NCBI RefSeq assembly: GCF_046630315.1
Contig: NZ_LQBD01000007.1
Location: forward strand, 62,001-126,000
Length of the DNA: 64,000 nucleotides
Reading direction: 5' to 3'
DNA from: Brucella anthropi_A
GTDB lineage: Bacteria; Pseudomonadota; Alphaproteobacteria; Rhizobiales; Rhizobiaceae
A program made the position numbers and the translations under genes. Positions 50,739 through 60,600 of the stretch are shown here, one piece after another (position 1 is the stretch's first letter; each line of letters opens with the position of its first letter). The notes beneath the pieces are model-generated. The model made no database searches and was not told the DNA's origin. It worked only from the letters and a program-made list of their open reading frames with translations.

Positions 50739-51502
50739 ATGCCCGCTCCATGAATACCCGAATGAACACCGTTGCCGAAATTCGCCTTGATGAGGTTCGC
50801 TTCAGCTATGGCGAAACCGCCATGCATTTCGATGCGGTGATAAGGGGCGGGACCATTGCTGCGATTGTCGGGCCAAGCGGTTCGGGCAAGTCGACACTTC
50901 TCAACCTGATTGCCGGGTTCGAATTTCCGCAATCCGGCCGCATCCTGATCGGCGGCAGGGACGTCAGCCATCTTTCCCCGGCAGACCGGCCTGTTTCAAT
51001 GGTGTTTCAGGAAAACAACCTGTTTGCCCATCTGAGCGTGGAACAGAATGTCGGCCTCGGACGCTCACCGAACCTGAAGCTCACCGCAAAAGACCGCGCC
51101 GACATAGCGCAGGCTCTGTCGCGCGTCGGACTGGACGGCAAGGAACAGCGCAAGCCCGAAGCCCTGTCCGGCGGTGAACGCCAGCGCGTGGCGATTGCCC
51201 GCGCCCTCATCCGCCAGCGCCCGGTGCTCCTGCTGGATGAGGCCTTCGCCTCGCTTGGGCCCGCCCTGCGCCACCAGATGCTGGATCTGGTCAGGGCGCT
51301 TCAACTGGAAACCGGCATGACGGTGCTGATGGTCACGCACACGCCGGAAGACGCGCTTTATCTCGATGCATCTCTGCTTTTTCTCGATGCTGGCCGGATT
51401 TCCGCCATAGGCCCCGCCGCGGAACTGCTGTCGCCGACTGGACCGGAAGCATTGCGGCACTATATCGGCGAAAAGCGGAATTCGGTGCCGGACCTCAAAT
51501 AG
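50735..51502 (+). CDS. thiQ: Thiamine ABC transporter ATP-binding protein ThiQ
   Basis: The ATG at 50735 overlaps the thiP stop (ATGA), with AAAGGAA upstream, and gives 255 residues. Walker A GPSGSGKST, Q-loop VFQENNLFAHLSV, signature LSGGERQRVAIARA and the switch histidine VTHTPEDAL are intact. The Walker B/D-loop reads LLLDEAFASLGP where most ThiQ proteins have DEPFSALDP, so the D-loop aspartate is replaced by glycine. It closes the thiBPQ operon; no clear terminator was seen after it. Confidence 0.93.
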   Translation: MNARSMNTRMNTVAEIRLDEVRFSYGETAMHFDAVIRGGTIAAIVGPSGSGKSTLLNLIAGFEFPQSGRILIGGRDVSHLSPADRPVSMVFQENNLFAHLSVEQNVGLGRSPNLKLTAKDRADIAQALSRVGLDGKEQRKPEALSGGERQRVAIARALIRQRPVLLLDEAFASLGPALRHQMLDLVRALQLETGMTVLMVTHTPEDALYLDASLLFLDAGRISAIGPAAELLSPTGPEALRHYIGEKRNSVPDLK

Positions 51503-51755
51503 AGTTACGATCGCGGACATATTTTGTTCGCAATCTCTCGGAAGAACCGGCTAGAGATTTCTTGTACTGCCTTGGACGGCTTGTACCTGTTCTGGTCTGT
51601 GGCTAGATTTGGCCGTGGATCACGCGATCTGATTCAAAAGCGAGGATAAAATACTGTTCCGTCAATCGACCCGTTCCCGGGCTTTCCTGTGTCTACCCCT
51701 ATCCCTGCCAGAATGGACGCAGCAAAATTGGCGGAAACCAGCCATCGGTCTTGGC

Positions 51756-53186
51756 TTGCTTGCCGTTGCCGTGATTTCAGGTTGCCAGTCGATCAATTCC
51801 AGCAAGGATCTGGGGCTGCAGCCATCCGACAATCCGGTGACGGTCGACAATGTGACGCGCAACGACCGGCTGGCGCAGATCGGCGCCCAGCAGCATCCGC
51901 GCATCCTCGCCACCTATGGCGGCGAATACAAGGATCAGAAGCTTGAGCGCATGGTGGCCAAGATCGTCGGCAAGCTGACGACCGTGACCGACAAGCCGGA
52001 CCAGACCTATCGCATCACCATTCTCGACAGTCCCAACATCAATGCCTTCGCATTGCCGGGCGGCTATCTCTATGTCACGCGCGGCCTGCTTGCGCTTGCC
52101 AACGACTCCTCCGAAGTCGCGGCTGTGATCGCCCACGAAATGGGCCATGTCATCGCCAATCACGGCATTTTGCGGCAGGAAAAGGAAGCCGAGACGGCCA
52201 TTGCCGGGCGTGTGGCCAGCGAAGTGCTGCATAATGAATCCGCCAGCCGCGAGGAAGCGCTGCGCGGCAAGCTGCGGCTGGCCCAGTTCTCGCGCAATCA
52301 GGAATTGCAGGCCGATGCCATCGGCATCAAGATGATCGGCGAAGCCGGTTACGATCCATTCGCTTCGGCCCGTTTCCTGCAATCGATGGAAGCCTATACG
52401 GGGTTCCGTTCGGTTTCGGGCGCAACCGATGCCAGCCTCGACTTTCTTGCAAGCCATCCGGCAACGCCGCAGCGCATCCAGCTTGCGCTCGGTCATGCGC
52501 GCCGTATCGGCGCGCCGGGCGTCGGCACGACGGATCGCGATTCGTTCCTCAACGGTATTGACGGCCTTCTCTACGGCGATTCCCCCAATGAGGGCTATGT
52601 CCGCGAACAGACCTTCATCCATCCGAAGCTCGGCGTCACCTTCCGCGCACCGGATGGCTTCACCATCGACAATTCGGCCAATGCGGTCATGGCCAGCGGC
52701 CCCGGCGAAGTTGCCATCCGCTTTGACGGCGCATCCCTTCCAGCCGGGTCAAACCTTGCCGACTATATCCGCTCCGGTTGGGTGACGGGGCTCGACGACA
52801 GCTCGATCCGGTCCACGACCATCAACGGCTTGCCTGCCGCGACCGCACGCGCGAGCGCCGACCGGTGGCAGTTCGACATCGTGGTCATCGGCGCCAACAA
52901 CAAGGTCTATCGCTTCCTGACCGCAGCGCCGAAAGGCAGCAGCGCCCTTTTGCCTGCTGCACAGGCCGTCACGCAGTCCTTCCGCCTGCTGTCGCCCGAG
53001 GAACAGAACGCCATCAAGCCGCTTCGCATCCGCGTTGTGACGGTGAAGCCGGGCGACACCCTGGCCAGCCTGTCGGCCCGCATGCAGGGCACCACCCGCA
53101 AGCTGGAACTGTTCCGCCTTCTCAATGCCATGTCGGCGGGAGAAACCGTTTCGGTCGGCGACCGCGTGAAACTCATCAGCGAATAG
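51756..53186 (+). CDS. M48-type metalloprotease lipoprotein with C-terminal LysM-like domain (start uncertain)
   Basis: The frame shows a lipobox (VISGC) immediately at its beginning, then an M48 peptidase domain with the zinc motif VIAHEMGHVIANHG and the third ligand in NQELQADAIGIKMI. A long linker and a C-terminal module (VVTVKPGDTLASLSARM) resembling LysM follow. It resembles BepA/YfgC-type envelope proteases. The TTG at 51756 gives 476 residues but only ten residues before the lipid cysteine. The same frame continues upstream as ...NWRKPAIGLGLLAVAVISGC, which looks like the true signal peptide, but it contains no ATG, GTG or TTG. Confidence 0.8.
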   Translation: MLAVAVISGCQSINSSKDLGLQPSDNPVTVDNVTRNDRLAQIGAQQHPRILATYGGEYKDQKLERMVAKIVGKLTTVTDKPDQTYRITILDSPNINAFALPGGYLYVTRGLLALANDSSEVAAVIAHEMGHVIANHGILRQEKEAETAIAGRVASEVLHNESASREEALRGKLRLAQFSRNQELQADAIGIKMIGEAGYDPFASARFLQSMEAYTGFRSVSGATDASLDFLASHPATPQRIQLALGHARRIGAPGVGTTDRDSFLNGIDGLLYGDSPNEGYVREQTFIHPKLGVTFRAPDGFTIDNSANAVMASGPGEVAIRFDGASLPAGSNLADYIRSGWVTGLDDSSIRSTTINGLPAATARASADRWQFDIVVIGANNKVYRFLTAAPKGSSALLPAAQAVTQSFRLLSPEEQNAIKPLRIRVVTVKPGDTLASLSARMQGTTRKLELFRLLNAMSAGETVSVGDRVKLISE

Positions 53187-53189
53187 GCC

Positions 53190-53897
53190 GTGATGACACA
53201 AACACTGATCCAATCCGTCCTTGTAGGGAAAGTCGCGCCCCTCGGAGCCCGCGGCGTTCCAAGCGGCATCGACAAGCAGCCGGTTGTTGGCAAGCTTCGC
53301 GTGACCTTCGAGGGGCTGGACGGTGATGCGCAGGGCGATCGGAATGTGCATGGCGGGCCGGAAAAGGCGCTCCATCATTATCCCCATGACCACTATGCCC
53401 TCTGGCGCGAAGACATCGGCGACAATCCACGCCTGAACGCGCGGGGCGCCTTTGGCGAGAACATCTCCACGACCGGCCTCGACGAACGCAATGTCGCCGT
53501 GGGCGACAGGTTCCGGCTCGGCAGCGCGCTTGTCGAGGTCTCACAGGGACGCCAGCCCTGCTGGAAGCTGAACGAGCGTTTTGCAACGGCTGATATGGCC
53601 GTGCGCGTCCAGAAGAGCGGACGGACAGGCTGGTATTATCGTGTTCTGGAAGAAGGCCACGTGGAAAGCGGCGACAGGATGATCCTCATCGACCGCCTTT
53701 CACCGGACTGGACGCTGCATCGTATCTGGCATCTGCTCTATGTCGATACGTTGAACTACGACGAACTGGCATCGATGGCGAAGCTTTCCCACCTTGCCGA
53801 CGGCTGGAAGCGCTATGCGGTGCGCCGTCTGGAAAACCGCAAGGTGGAAGACTGGTCGCCGCGCCTTGAAGGCACGACGGTGGAACCACAAAAGTAA
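53190..53897 (+). CDS. MOSC domain protein (YiiM type)
   Basis: The 235-residue protein starts at GTG 53190 or ATG 53193, four to seven bases after the M48 gene. The MOSC domain occupies about residues 25-160: LDGDAQGDRNVHGGPEKALH, NISTTGLDERNVAVGD and the cysteine-containing SQGRQPCWKLNERF. A short C-terminal 3-alpha extension as in YiiM follows. MOSC proteins handle the molybdenum cofactor or, for YiiM, reduce N-hydroxylated base analogues. Probably co-transcribed with the M48 gene by spacing only. Confidence 0.85.
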   Translation: MMTQTLIQSVLVGKVAPLGARGVPSGIDKQPVVGKLRVTFEGLDGDAQGDRNVHGGPEKALHHYPHDHYALWREDIGDNPRLNARGAFGENISTTGLDERNVAVGDRFRLGSALVEVSQGRQPCWKLNERFATADMAVRVQKSGRTGWYYRVLEEGHVESGDRMILIDRLSPDWTLHRIWHLLYVDTLNYDELASMAKLSHLADGWKRYAVRRLENRKVEDWSPRLEGTTVEPQK

Positions 53898-53942
53898 GGA
53901 GCCGTTTGGCCCCTCTACTTGTGTTGTCCTGATTGTTGCGGC

Positions 53943-54878
53943 TTACGCCTGATAGGCCGCCAATTCGTGCTGGCTCAACAGGGCGACCTTCAGCTTCTCC
54001 ATCGCACGGCTTTCGATCTGCCGCACCCGTTCCTTGGAGATGCCGAGCTTTTCCCCCAACGCTTCGAGCGTCACGCCGTCATCATCGAGACGCCGCTCGC
54101 GGATGATGTGCAATTCGCGCTCGTTCAGCGTGTCGAGCGCCACATAAAGCCACCGGTTCCGGCGCTCCATATCGATGGAGCTTTCTGCGATTTCGTCCTG
54201 CAAGGGATGATCGTCGACCAGAAAATCCATGCGGCGCGCCGCACCCGACTCGTCGTTGTTCACGGGCGCCGACAGGGAACTGTCCGGCCCCGACAGCCGG
54301 CTGTCCATGATTTCCACATCGCTTGTCGAAACGCCAAGCTGATCGGAAATTTCCCGATACATCTCAGCTTTCGTCATGGTGTCGTCGGACTGGGTAAGCT
54401 TGGAACGCAGTCGCCGCAGGTTGAAGAACAGCGCCTTTTGCGCCGAACTGGTGCCGCCCCGCACGATGGACCAGTTGCGCAGGATATAATCCTGCATGGA
54501 TGCGCGAATCCACCAGGATGCATAGGTCGAGAAACGCACCTCCCGCTCGGGGTCGAAACGCGCGGCCGCTTCCAGAAGGCCGACATAGCCTTCCTGAATG
54601 AGATCGTTCATCGGCAGCTTGAACTTGCGGAAGCGGCCGGCCATCGAGATGACCAGCCGCATATGGGCAGATGTGATGCGGTGAAGGGCTTCCTGATCAT
54701 TCAGTTCCTTCCAGCGAATGGCGAGGTTCCGCTCCTCTTCGCGCTCCAGATAGGGAGCCGACATTGCGCTGCGGATCATTGATTGGGAGGAGGCTGCTGT
54801 CGCCGGGAGGCTGCGCGCAACCATAGGCATGCGATTGGCTGGAACTGCGGAAGAACTGCTCATGGATGACTGCTTCAT
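53943..54878 (-). CDS. rpoH2: Alternative sigma factor RpoH2 (sigma-32 family)
   Basis: A GTG at 54902 is possible, but the ATG at 54878 is preceded by AGGAGAACCAG and is preferred (311 residues). Region 2 contains the RpoH box QKALFFNLRRLRSK and the core-binding MNDLIQEGYVGLLEAAARFD. Region 4 has the helix-turn-helix LEALGEKLGISKERVRQIES. Brucella has two rpoH genes; the long Ser-rich N-terminus and its place next to carD-fdxA fit RpoH2, which serves heat and oxidative stress and virulence gene control. The number 1 or 2 rests on context; the RpoH family is certain. Confidence 0.9.
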   Translation of the reverse strand: MKQSSMSSSSAVPANRMPMVARSLPATAASSQSMIRSAMSAPYLEREEERNLAIRWKELNDQEALHRITSAHMRLVISMAGRFRKFKLPMNDLIQEGYVGLLEAAARFDPEREVRFSTYASWWIRASMQDYILRNWSIVRGGTSSAQKALFFNLRRLRSKLTQSDDTMTKAEMYREISDQLGVSTSDVEIMDSRLSGPDSSLSAPVNNDESGAARRMDFLVDDHPLQDEIAESSIDMERRNRWLYVALDTLNERELHIIRERRLDDDGVTLEALGEKLGISKERVRQIESRAMEKLKVALLSQHELAAYQA

Positions 54879-55277
54879 CTGGTTCTCCTGTTCTGAACTC
54901 ACGCCCTTGGGCGTTCAGTGGAAGGATATGCCAGTCCCACAAAGGCCGATTGGACGCACTCGCGAATGCGCCCAAAATCCCGCCAGGCCTATTTCTTTGG
55001 CCAATACAATGACGCCGCAAAACAAACCCGTTTACGAACTGGTGTCTGAAAGAACGCATCAGTTGCGATTAGGTTCCCTTCGATGCGGGATAAATCTTTG
55101 ACAAAGCGGGATAATGACCGCAAAGGTTAATGACCGATTGCAAAATTCAATAAAATTTTAACTGAACAATATTGGAGCCAGCCCGAATAACGGCTGACGG
55201 CACCGGCTTTTTCTGGCTGGCGGCAAATAAAAAGCCCGGCATTGCCGGGCTTTTTGGGAAAAAAAGAGAAGTAAAGC
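54879..55277. other. Intergenic region between carD and rpoH2, with carD terminator
   Basis: This 399-base gap holds the carD terminator at 55233-55251 (AGCCCGGC-ATT-GCCGGGCT, with runs of A and T on both sides). The rest should contain the rpoH2 promoter; it is A/T-rich around 55120-55170 but I see no clear -35/-10 match. Confidence 0.6.
55233..55251. terminator. Terminator after carD
   Basis: AGCCCGGC-ATT-GCCGGGCT with flanking A and T runs; 27 bases after the carD stop. Confidence 0.85.
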
Positions 55278-55868
55278 TTATGCTGCTTCGACTTCATCGT
55301 CGTCGAGATCAGCTTCCGCATCGGCCTTGCCGCGCTTCGGTCCTTTGGCGAGATTGGCCTCGATCAGACGGACAGCTTCGGTTTCGGACAGCTTGTTCAC
55401 GGCAGCGATTTCGCGCGCCATGCGGTCGAGGGCAGCTTCATAGAGCTGGCGTTCGGAATAGGACTGCTCCGGCTGGTTCTCGGCACGGAAAAGATCGCGA
55501 ACGACTTCCGAGATCGAGATCAGATCGCCGGAATTGATCTTCGCATCATATTCCTGCGCGCGGCGCGACCACATGGTGCGCTTTACACGGGCGCGGCCCT
55601 GGACGACCTTCAATGCGCGTTCAACATAATCCGTCTCCGACAGCTTGCGCATGCCGATGGAAGCCGCCTTGGCGACCGGCACCTTCAGGCGCATCTTGTC
55701 CTTTTCGAAATCGATCACGAAAAGCTCGAGTTTGTGTCCCGCCACTTCCTGCTCTTCGATGGTAACGATCTGGCCGACGCCGTGCGCCGGATATACGATG
55801 GCCTCTCCGGCCTTGAAACCGCCACGCGCGACTGGAGACTTTTTCTGCTGGGATGACATACGCTTCAT
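55278..55868 (-). CDS. carD: CarD/CdnL-family transcription regulator
   Basis: The ATG at 55868 gives 196 residues (55859 is possible). The N-terminal RNA-polymerase-interacting domain (FKAGEAIVYPAHGVGQIVTI, KDKMRLKVPVAKAASIGMRK) is followed by a helical DNA-binding domain (RTMWSRRAQEYDAKINSGDL, SISEVVRDLFRAE) and an acidic/basic tail (GPKRGKADAEADLDDDEVEAA). CarD/CdnL stabilises open promoter complexes, especially at rRNA promoters. It lies between fdxA and rpoH2, a conserved order in Rhizobiales. Confidence 0.93.
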   Translation of the reverse strand: MKRMSSQQKKSPVARGGFKAGEAIVYPAHGVGQIVTIEEQEVAGHKLELFVIDFEKDKMRLKVPVAKAASIGMRKLSETDYVERALKVVQGRARVKRTMWSRRAQEYDAKINSGDLISISEVVRDLFRAENQPEQSYSERQLYEAALDRMAREIAAVNKLSETEAVRLIEANLAKGPKRGKADAEADLDDDEVEAA

Positions 55869-56442
55869 TACTCCCTGTTGTGCCCGGCGCGCCCCGCCGG
55901 TTGACACATGATGTCCGACCGCGCTCCGGAGAAATGAAGCACGGAAGGTGTTTGTCGGCTTGGAACTGAAAGCGTATCTGGCAGCAAATCTGACCGGCCG
56001 GGTGTGCGGTGAGGGGGACGACGCCAGATCGCAATCATCTTCCCCGGTGCCATTCAGCCCGGTACTAAAGATCAGCCTTTCAGAGATTAACGCATAGCGC
56101 CACGAATTGACGTCCAGTCACCGAAATTATTGGAGCAACCTAACACAATTTCGCGAAAGAATCAACAAATCGCCAGATATGTCGCATCTGGCAACGCAAC
56201 GCGCCTGAAAGATGGGCGTTTTCCCGTGATATTATTCGTCTTTTGCCGCCGCATTACATAAAAAGCAAGTGATAAATCCTGCGATCTTGCAACCCCGGTT
56301 CGACTGGCAGTTCTTACAGGACAAATGCGCAGTTTCAAGAAGCGCATTCCAGAAGCGCCCTGTCTTCTGCAACAGGACATACTTGTACAATACCGTCCAT
56401 GGCATGTCAGCCTGGAAGCACTGCCTGCAACGTCACCTGGCG
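55869..56442. other. Intergenic region upstream of carD
   Basis: This 574-base gap has no convincing ORF. It includes a perfect inverted repeat GCCAGAT-N7-ATCTGGC at 56172-56192 and a second short palindrome just after it (gcgcctgaaagatgggcg). Both could be leader structures of carD or remnants of a lost gene; I can assign no function. Confidence 0.45.
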
Positions 56443-56781
56443 TTAGTCGCCGCTACCCGGCTCGGCAGAGAAATACTTCTCCAGCTTTCCCGCCACGCCG
56501 TCCATTTCCTTGGCTTCCGGCAAGGCATCCTTCTTGGCCGTGATGTTGGGCCATTTTGCCGCATATTCCGTATTCAGTTCCAGCCACTTGTCGAGGCCCG
56601 GTTCGGTGTCGGGGCTGATCGCCTCGGCAGGGCATTCCGGTTCACATACGCCACAGTCGATGCACTCGTCGGGATTGATGACGAGCATGTTTTCGCCTTC
56701 GTAGAAGCAATCGACCGGACAGACCTCGACGCAGTCCGTATATTTGCAGCGAATGCAATTATCGGTCACGACATATGTCAT
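56443..56781 (-). CDS. fdxA: Seven-iron ferredoxin FdxA
   Basis: The 112-residue protein has the FdxA cysteine pattern. CIRCKYTDCVEVCPVDC, with Cys9, Cys17 and Cys21, suits the 3Fe-4S cluster, and CIDCGVCEPECP (Cys40, 43, 46, 50) the 4Fe-4S cluster. A C-terminal extension of about 60 residues (KWPNITAKKDALPEAKEMDG) is typical of the alphaproteobacterial form. It is an electron carrier in the cytoplasm. It is upstream of carD on the minus strand. Confidence 0.95.
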   Translation of the reverse strand: MTYVVTDNCIRCKYTDCVEVCPVDCFYEGENMLVINPDECIDCGVCEPECPAEAISPDTEPGLDKWLELNTEYAAKWPNITAKKDALPEAKEMDGVAGKLEKYFSAEPGSGD

Positions 56782-57209
56782 CGTCGAACTCCTGTTGCCG
56801 CCCGCATTTTTGAACAGGCAGCTTATCTATCCTACAGCTTTGCGCCGATATTCCGGCAAGCCGACAACCGGCCCGGGGCTTGGGAATATCGCGCCACGAC
56901 GTCACCGGCACTAGATCCATGGATATCGGTGGCCTTTTGGATTCCGACATTTGCTCAACGTCTGTATCAGGGAGGATGCAAATGTCGGGATCAGACCACC
57001 AGCCTCAGCCCATGCCCTGTTATGACAATGCGTGAGGTAATGATTTTATCGTGTCATGACAAGGGCACAAACGCCGCAATGTCACGAAGTCGCGCACATC
57101 TGAAACAACATTTCGTTTGATGGGTTTTGCGTGGAAAAGGCTTTCGCCGTAACAGTCCGATGCGCAATTTCCATCACCGCCGCAAGAGGCCTGCGGCAAC
57201 GCGTCCGGG
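56782..57209. other. Intergenic region between fdxA and the S4 gene
   Basis: The 428-base gap should hold the fdxA promoter. It contains the palindrome TGTCATGACA near 57053-57062 and a related TTATGACAAT about 35 bases earlier; no ORF stands out. Confidence 0.4.
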
Positions 57210-57599
57210 TCAGTTTCCGCGCAGACGATCCGTTTCGCGGCGCTCTTTCTTGGTCGGGCGGCCTGCCCCGCTGTCACGCTGCGGCGTTGCGGCCTCCGGC
57301 GACATTGCGGAAACGGACGGCGCTGGCGGCGTCAGATCCTCATAAAGAAGCTGGGCCTCCGGCGCCGGGCCACGACGTTCACCCGGAGCAACGATCCTGT
57401 AAACAAGGATGCGCCGGTCAAGCGTGATGGTCAGCACATCGCCGACCTTCACCGGATGCGCGGCCTGCTCGATCTTGTCGCGATTGACCCGCACTTTGCC
57501 GCCGACGGCGAGTTTCGCCGCCAGCGATCTCGATTTGACCACGCGGGCAAAGAACAGCCATTTGTCGATTCGCTGTCTTCCGCCTTGTTCGCCGGTCAT
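57210..57599 (-). CDS. S4-domain RNA-binding protein (Hsp15/HslR-like)
   Basis: The 129-residue protein has an N-terminal S4 domain at about residues 9-70: RIDKWLFFARVVKSRSLAAK, then KVRVNRDKIEQAAHPVKVGD. A C-terminal basic tail (RPTKKERRETDRLR) follows. It resembles HslR/Hsp15, which rescues stalled 50S subunits after heat shock. Its ATG is one base after the helicase stop (TAA-G-ATG), so the two are coupled, linking RNA-binding functions. Confidence 0.85.
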   Translation of the reverse strand: MTGEQGGRQRIDKWLFFARVVKSRSLAAKLAVGGKVRVNRDKIEQAAHPVKVGDVLTITLDRRILVYRIVAPGERRGPAPEAQLLYEDLTPPAPSVSAMSPEAATPQRDSGAGRPTKKERRETDRLRGN

Positions 57600-57600
57600 C

Positions 57601-60600
57601 TTACTTCTTCATCTGCTCCTTAAGGGCCAGAAGCTTGGCGAAAGGCGAATCGGGGTCGATACGCGCCGGACGTTCCTGCTCGACCCGCTTGCCGCCCTGA
57701 TGGCCATGATCGCGCTTCTGCTGACGCTGATTGCCGCCACGGAAATCGCCCTTGCCGCCATCGCGCTTGCCTTCGCCGTCATGCCGCTTCTGCTTGTCGA
57801 AGCGCTTGCCGCCGCGATCGTTGCGTCCCTGCTGCTCGGCCCCGCCTTCGGACTTGCGCCCTTCGCCGCCATCGCGGTTCTGATGACCGCGATTCTGGTG
57901 GCCGCGATTTTGACGCTGCCTGTTCTGGTCCTGATTGCGGTTGCGGCCCTCGAAACGGCCCTGACGCCAGATCAGAACGGGCTTTGGCTCTTCCGCCGCA
58001 TCATCCGCCGTTTCGCCAGTCGGTGCAGCTTCAGCCGCTTCAACAGCTTCTTCCACCTTGGCTTCGGTTTCCGGCGCGGCCACGGCAACCGGTGCGGGCA
58101 CAGGTTCAGCCGCCGGTACGGCAGGCTTTTCAGCCTCTGCAACCGGCGAAACGCCAGCGTCCTTGGCCGCGGCTTCTGCCGCAAAGGCATCGAGTTCGGC
58201 AAGCTTCGCCGTGACGGCGGCGGCTTCCATCGCCTCGTGGCGATAGCCGAGGCTCTTCAGGATTTCTTCCATGTCGTCGGTCGTAGCACCCAGAATGGAC
58301 ATCATGGCCGGCGTGACGATGAAGCGTCCGCCGTCATAAGCCCCATCCGGACGCACGCCGGAACCCGGACGCCAGGCAAGCGCCGGGCGAATGAGATCGG
58401 CAAGACGTTCCAGAATATCGATGCGCACGGCGCGACGGCCCAGCACGCGATAGCCTGCCAGACGGTAGAACATCGGATCGAAAGCCGGATCGACTACGAC
58501 CGAAGTGCGGCCCGCGGCCAGCACATTGACGACATCGCCATAGCCGGCGCGTTCGCGGCCATCGTTCTTGAGCGCCCAAAGAAGCGTGATGAGGCCGGCG
58601 GGAGCGGGCTTCAGCAGCATGGGCATGAAGACGTGATAGGCACCGAAACGCACGCCAAGACGGCGAAGCGCCGCGCGTGAATCCTGATCGAGGCCGCGCA
58701 CTTCCTCCGCCACATCGCGGCGCGGAAGAATGCCGAGATTTTCCACGATCTGGAATGCAAGGCCGCGCGTCATGCCCGTCAGGGCATCGGCGGCAGCCAG
58801 ATCGGTGAGCGGCTTCAAAATGGTTTCGATATGATGAGCCACGAAACGTTCGATGCGCGCGGCAACCTTGTCGCGTACGGCTCCGGTGAGCTGTTCGTCG
58901 GCCAGGATCACCGCACGGGGCTTCAGCACATCATCGCCCGCAACCAGCGTCGCGACCGTGGCGCCAACCCAGCGCATGACACCATCCGAGCCGAGCGCGA
59001 AATCGCCATTGGGAGCAGCGGCAAAGCGCTCCGCGCGGCGTTCGAATTCGGCGGCCAGCGCCTTTTGTGCAGCCGTCTTCACCGCCTTGGCGTCGGGCCC
59101 TTCGGCCTGAACATCGGCGGTAAAACGGAATCCTTCCAGTTGCCCGACATTGTGGCCTTCGACAATCACGTCTCCAGCCGGGCTGATTTCTGCTTCAAGC
59201 ATGGCATTCTCTCTCAGGCGCCTCATAAGCACGCTTGTCCTGCGGTCTACAAAGCGTTTCGTCAACCTTTCATGCAGCGCGTCGGACAATCTATCCTCTA
59301 TTTCGCGCGTCTTTTCCTGCCAGTGTGTCGGATCGGCAAGCCATCCGGGCCGATGCGACACGAAAGTCCAGGTTCGAATCTGCGCCACGCGATGCGACAG
59401 GGTGTCGATTTCTCCCTCTGTGCTGTCGGCGCGGCGCACCTGTTCGCTCATATAATCTTCATCGACGCTCCCTCGGCGGACAAGATCCTGATAGATGGTT
59501 GCAATGATATCGGCATGCTGCGCCGGTGCGATCTTGCGATAGTCGGGCAGCGCGCAGGCGTCCCACAAAAGCTCGATCCGCGCCGGTGTCGTCGCGAGCC
59601 GCACAATCTCTTCGTCTTTCGACAAATTTTCAAGCGCTTGTTGGTCGACGGCAGGCAGGGCCTTGGCCAGACCTTCGACGGGCGCGGGTGTTTCCAGGGA
59701 ATATCGCAGGGAATCGAGCGATGAAAAGTCGAAACGCGCCGTGCGCCATTGCAGGACTTTCACCGGATCGAAATCATGCGCCTCCACCCGCTCGACCAGT
59801 TCTTCATCGAATGGATGCACCTGTCCGGTCACGCCGAAAGTGCCGTCACGCAGATGACGGCCCGCGCGCCCGGCAATCTGCCCCACTTCGGCAGGTGTCA
59901 AATCGCGGAACTGATAGCCGTCGAATTTGCGGTTCTGCGCGAAAGCGACATGATCGACATCGAGATTGAGGCCCATGCCGATGGCATCGGTCGCCACGAG
60001 AAAATCGACATCGCCGGATTGGTAAAGCTCGACCTGCGCATTGCGCGTGCGCGGGCTGAGCGCGCCCATAACCACCGCGGCCCCACCGCGCTGGCGGCGG
60101 ATCAGTTCGGCGATCGCATAAACCTCGTCGGCGGAAAAGGCCACAATGGCGGACCGGTTCGGCAGGCGCGTAATCTTCTTGGAACCGGCATAGGCCAGAT
60201 GCGACAGGCGCGGACGCGTCACCACATTGATGCCGCGCAGAAGTTTTTCCAGAATGCCGCGCATGGTGGCGGCGCCAAGCAGGAGCGTTTCCTGCCGCCC
60301 GCGCAGATGCAGGATGCGGTCGGTGAAAATATGGCCGCGCTCCAGATCGCCCGCAAGCTGCACCTCATCGATGGCCACGAAAGCGACATCGGTACGGCGC
60401 GGCATAGCCTCGACCGTGCAGACGGAATAGCGCGCACCGGGCGGCACGATCTTTTCCTCGCCCGTCACCAGCGCCACATTGGCCGCCCCCACGCGCTCCA
60501 CGACGCGGTTATAGACCTCGCGCGCCAGAAGGCGCAGCGGCAGGCCGATCATGCCGCTTCCATGCGACAGCATGCGGTCGATCGCGAGATGCGTCTTGCC

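Noticed and set aside
59365..59385. tRNA-like GGTTCGAATC sequence
   Set aside because: Lies inside the helicase gene without a cloverleaf around it.
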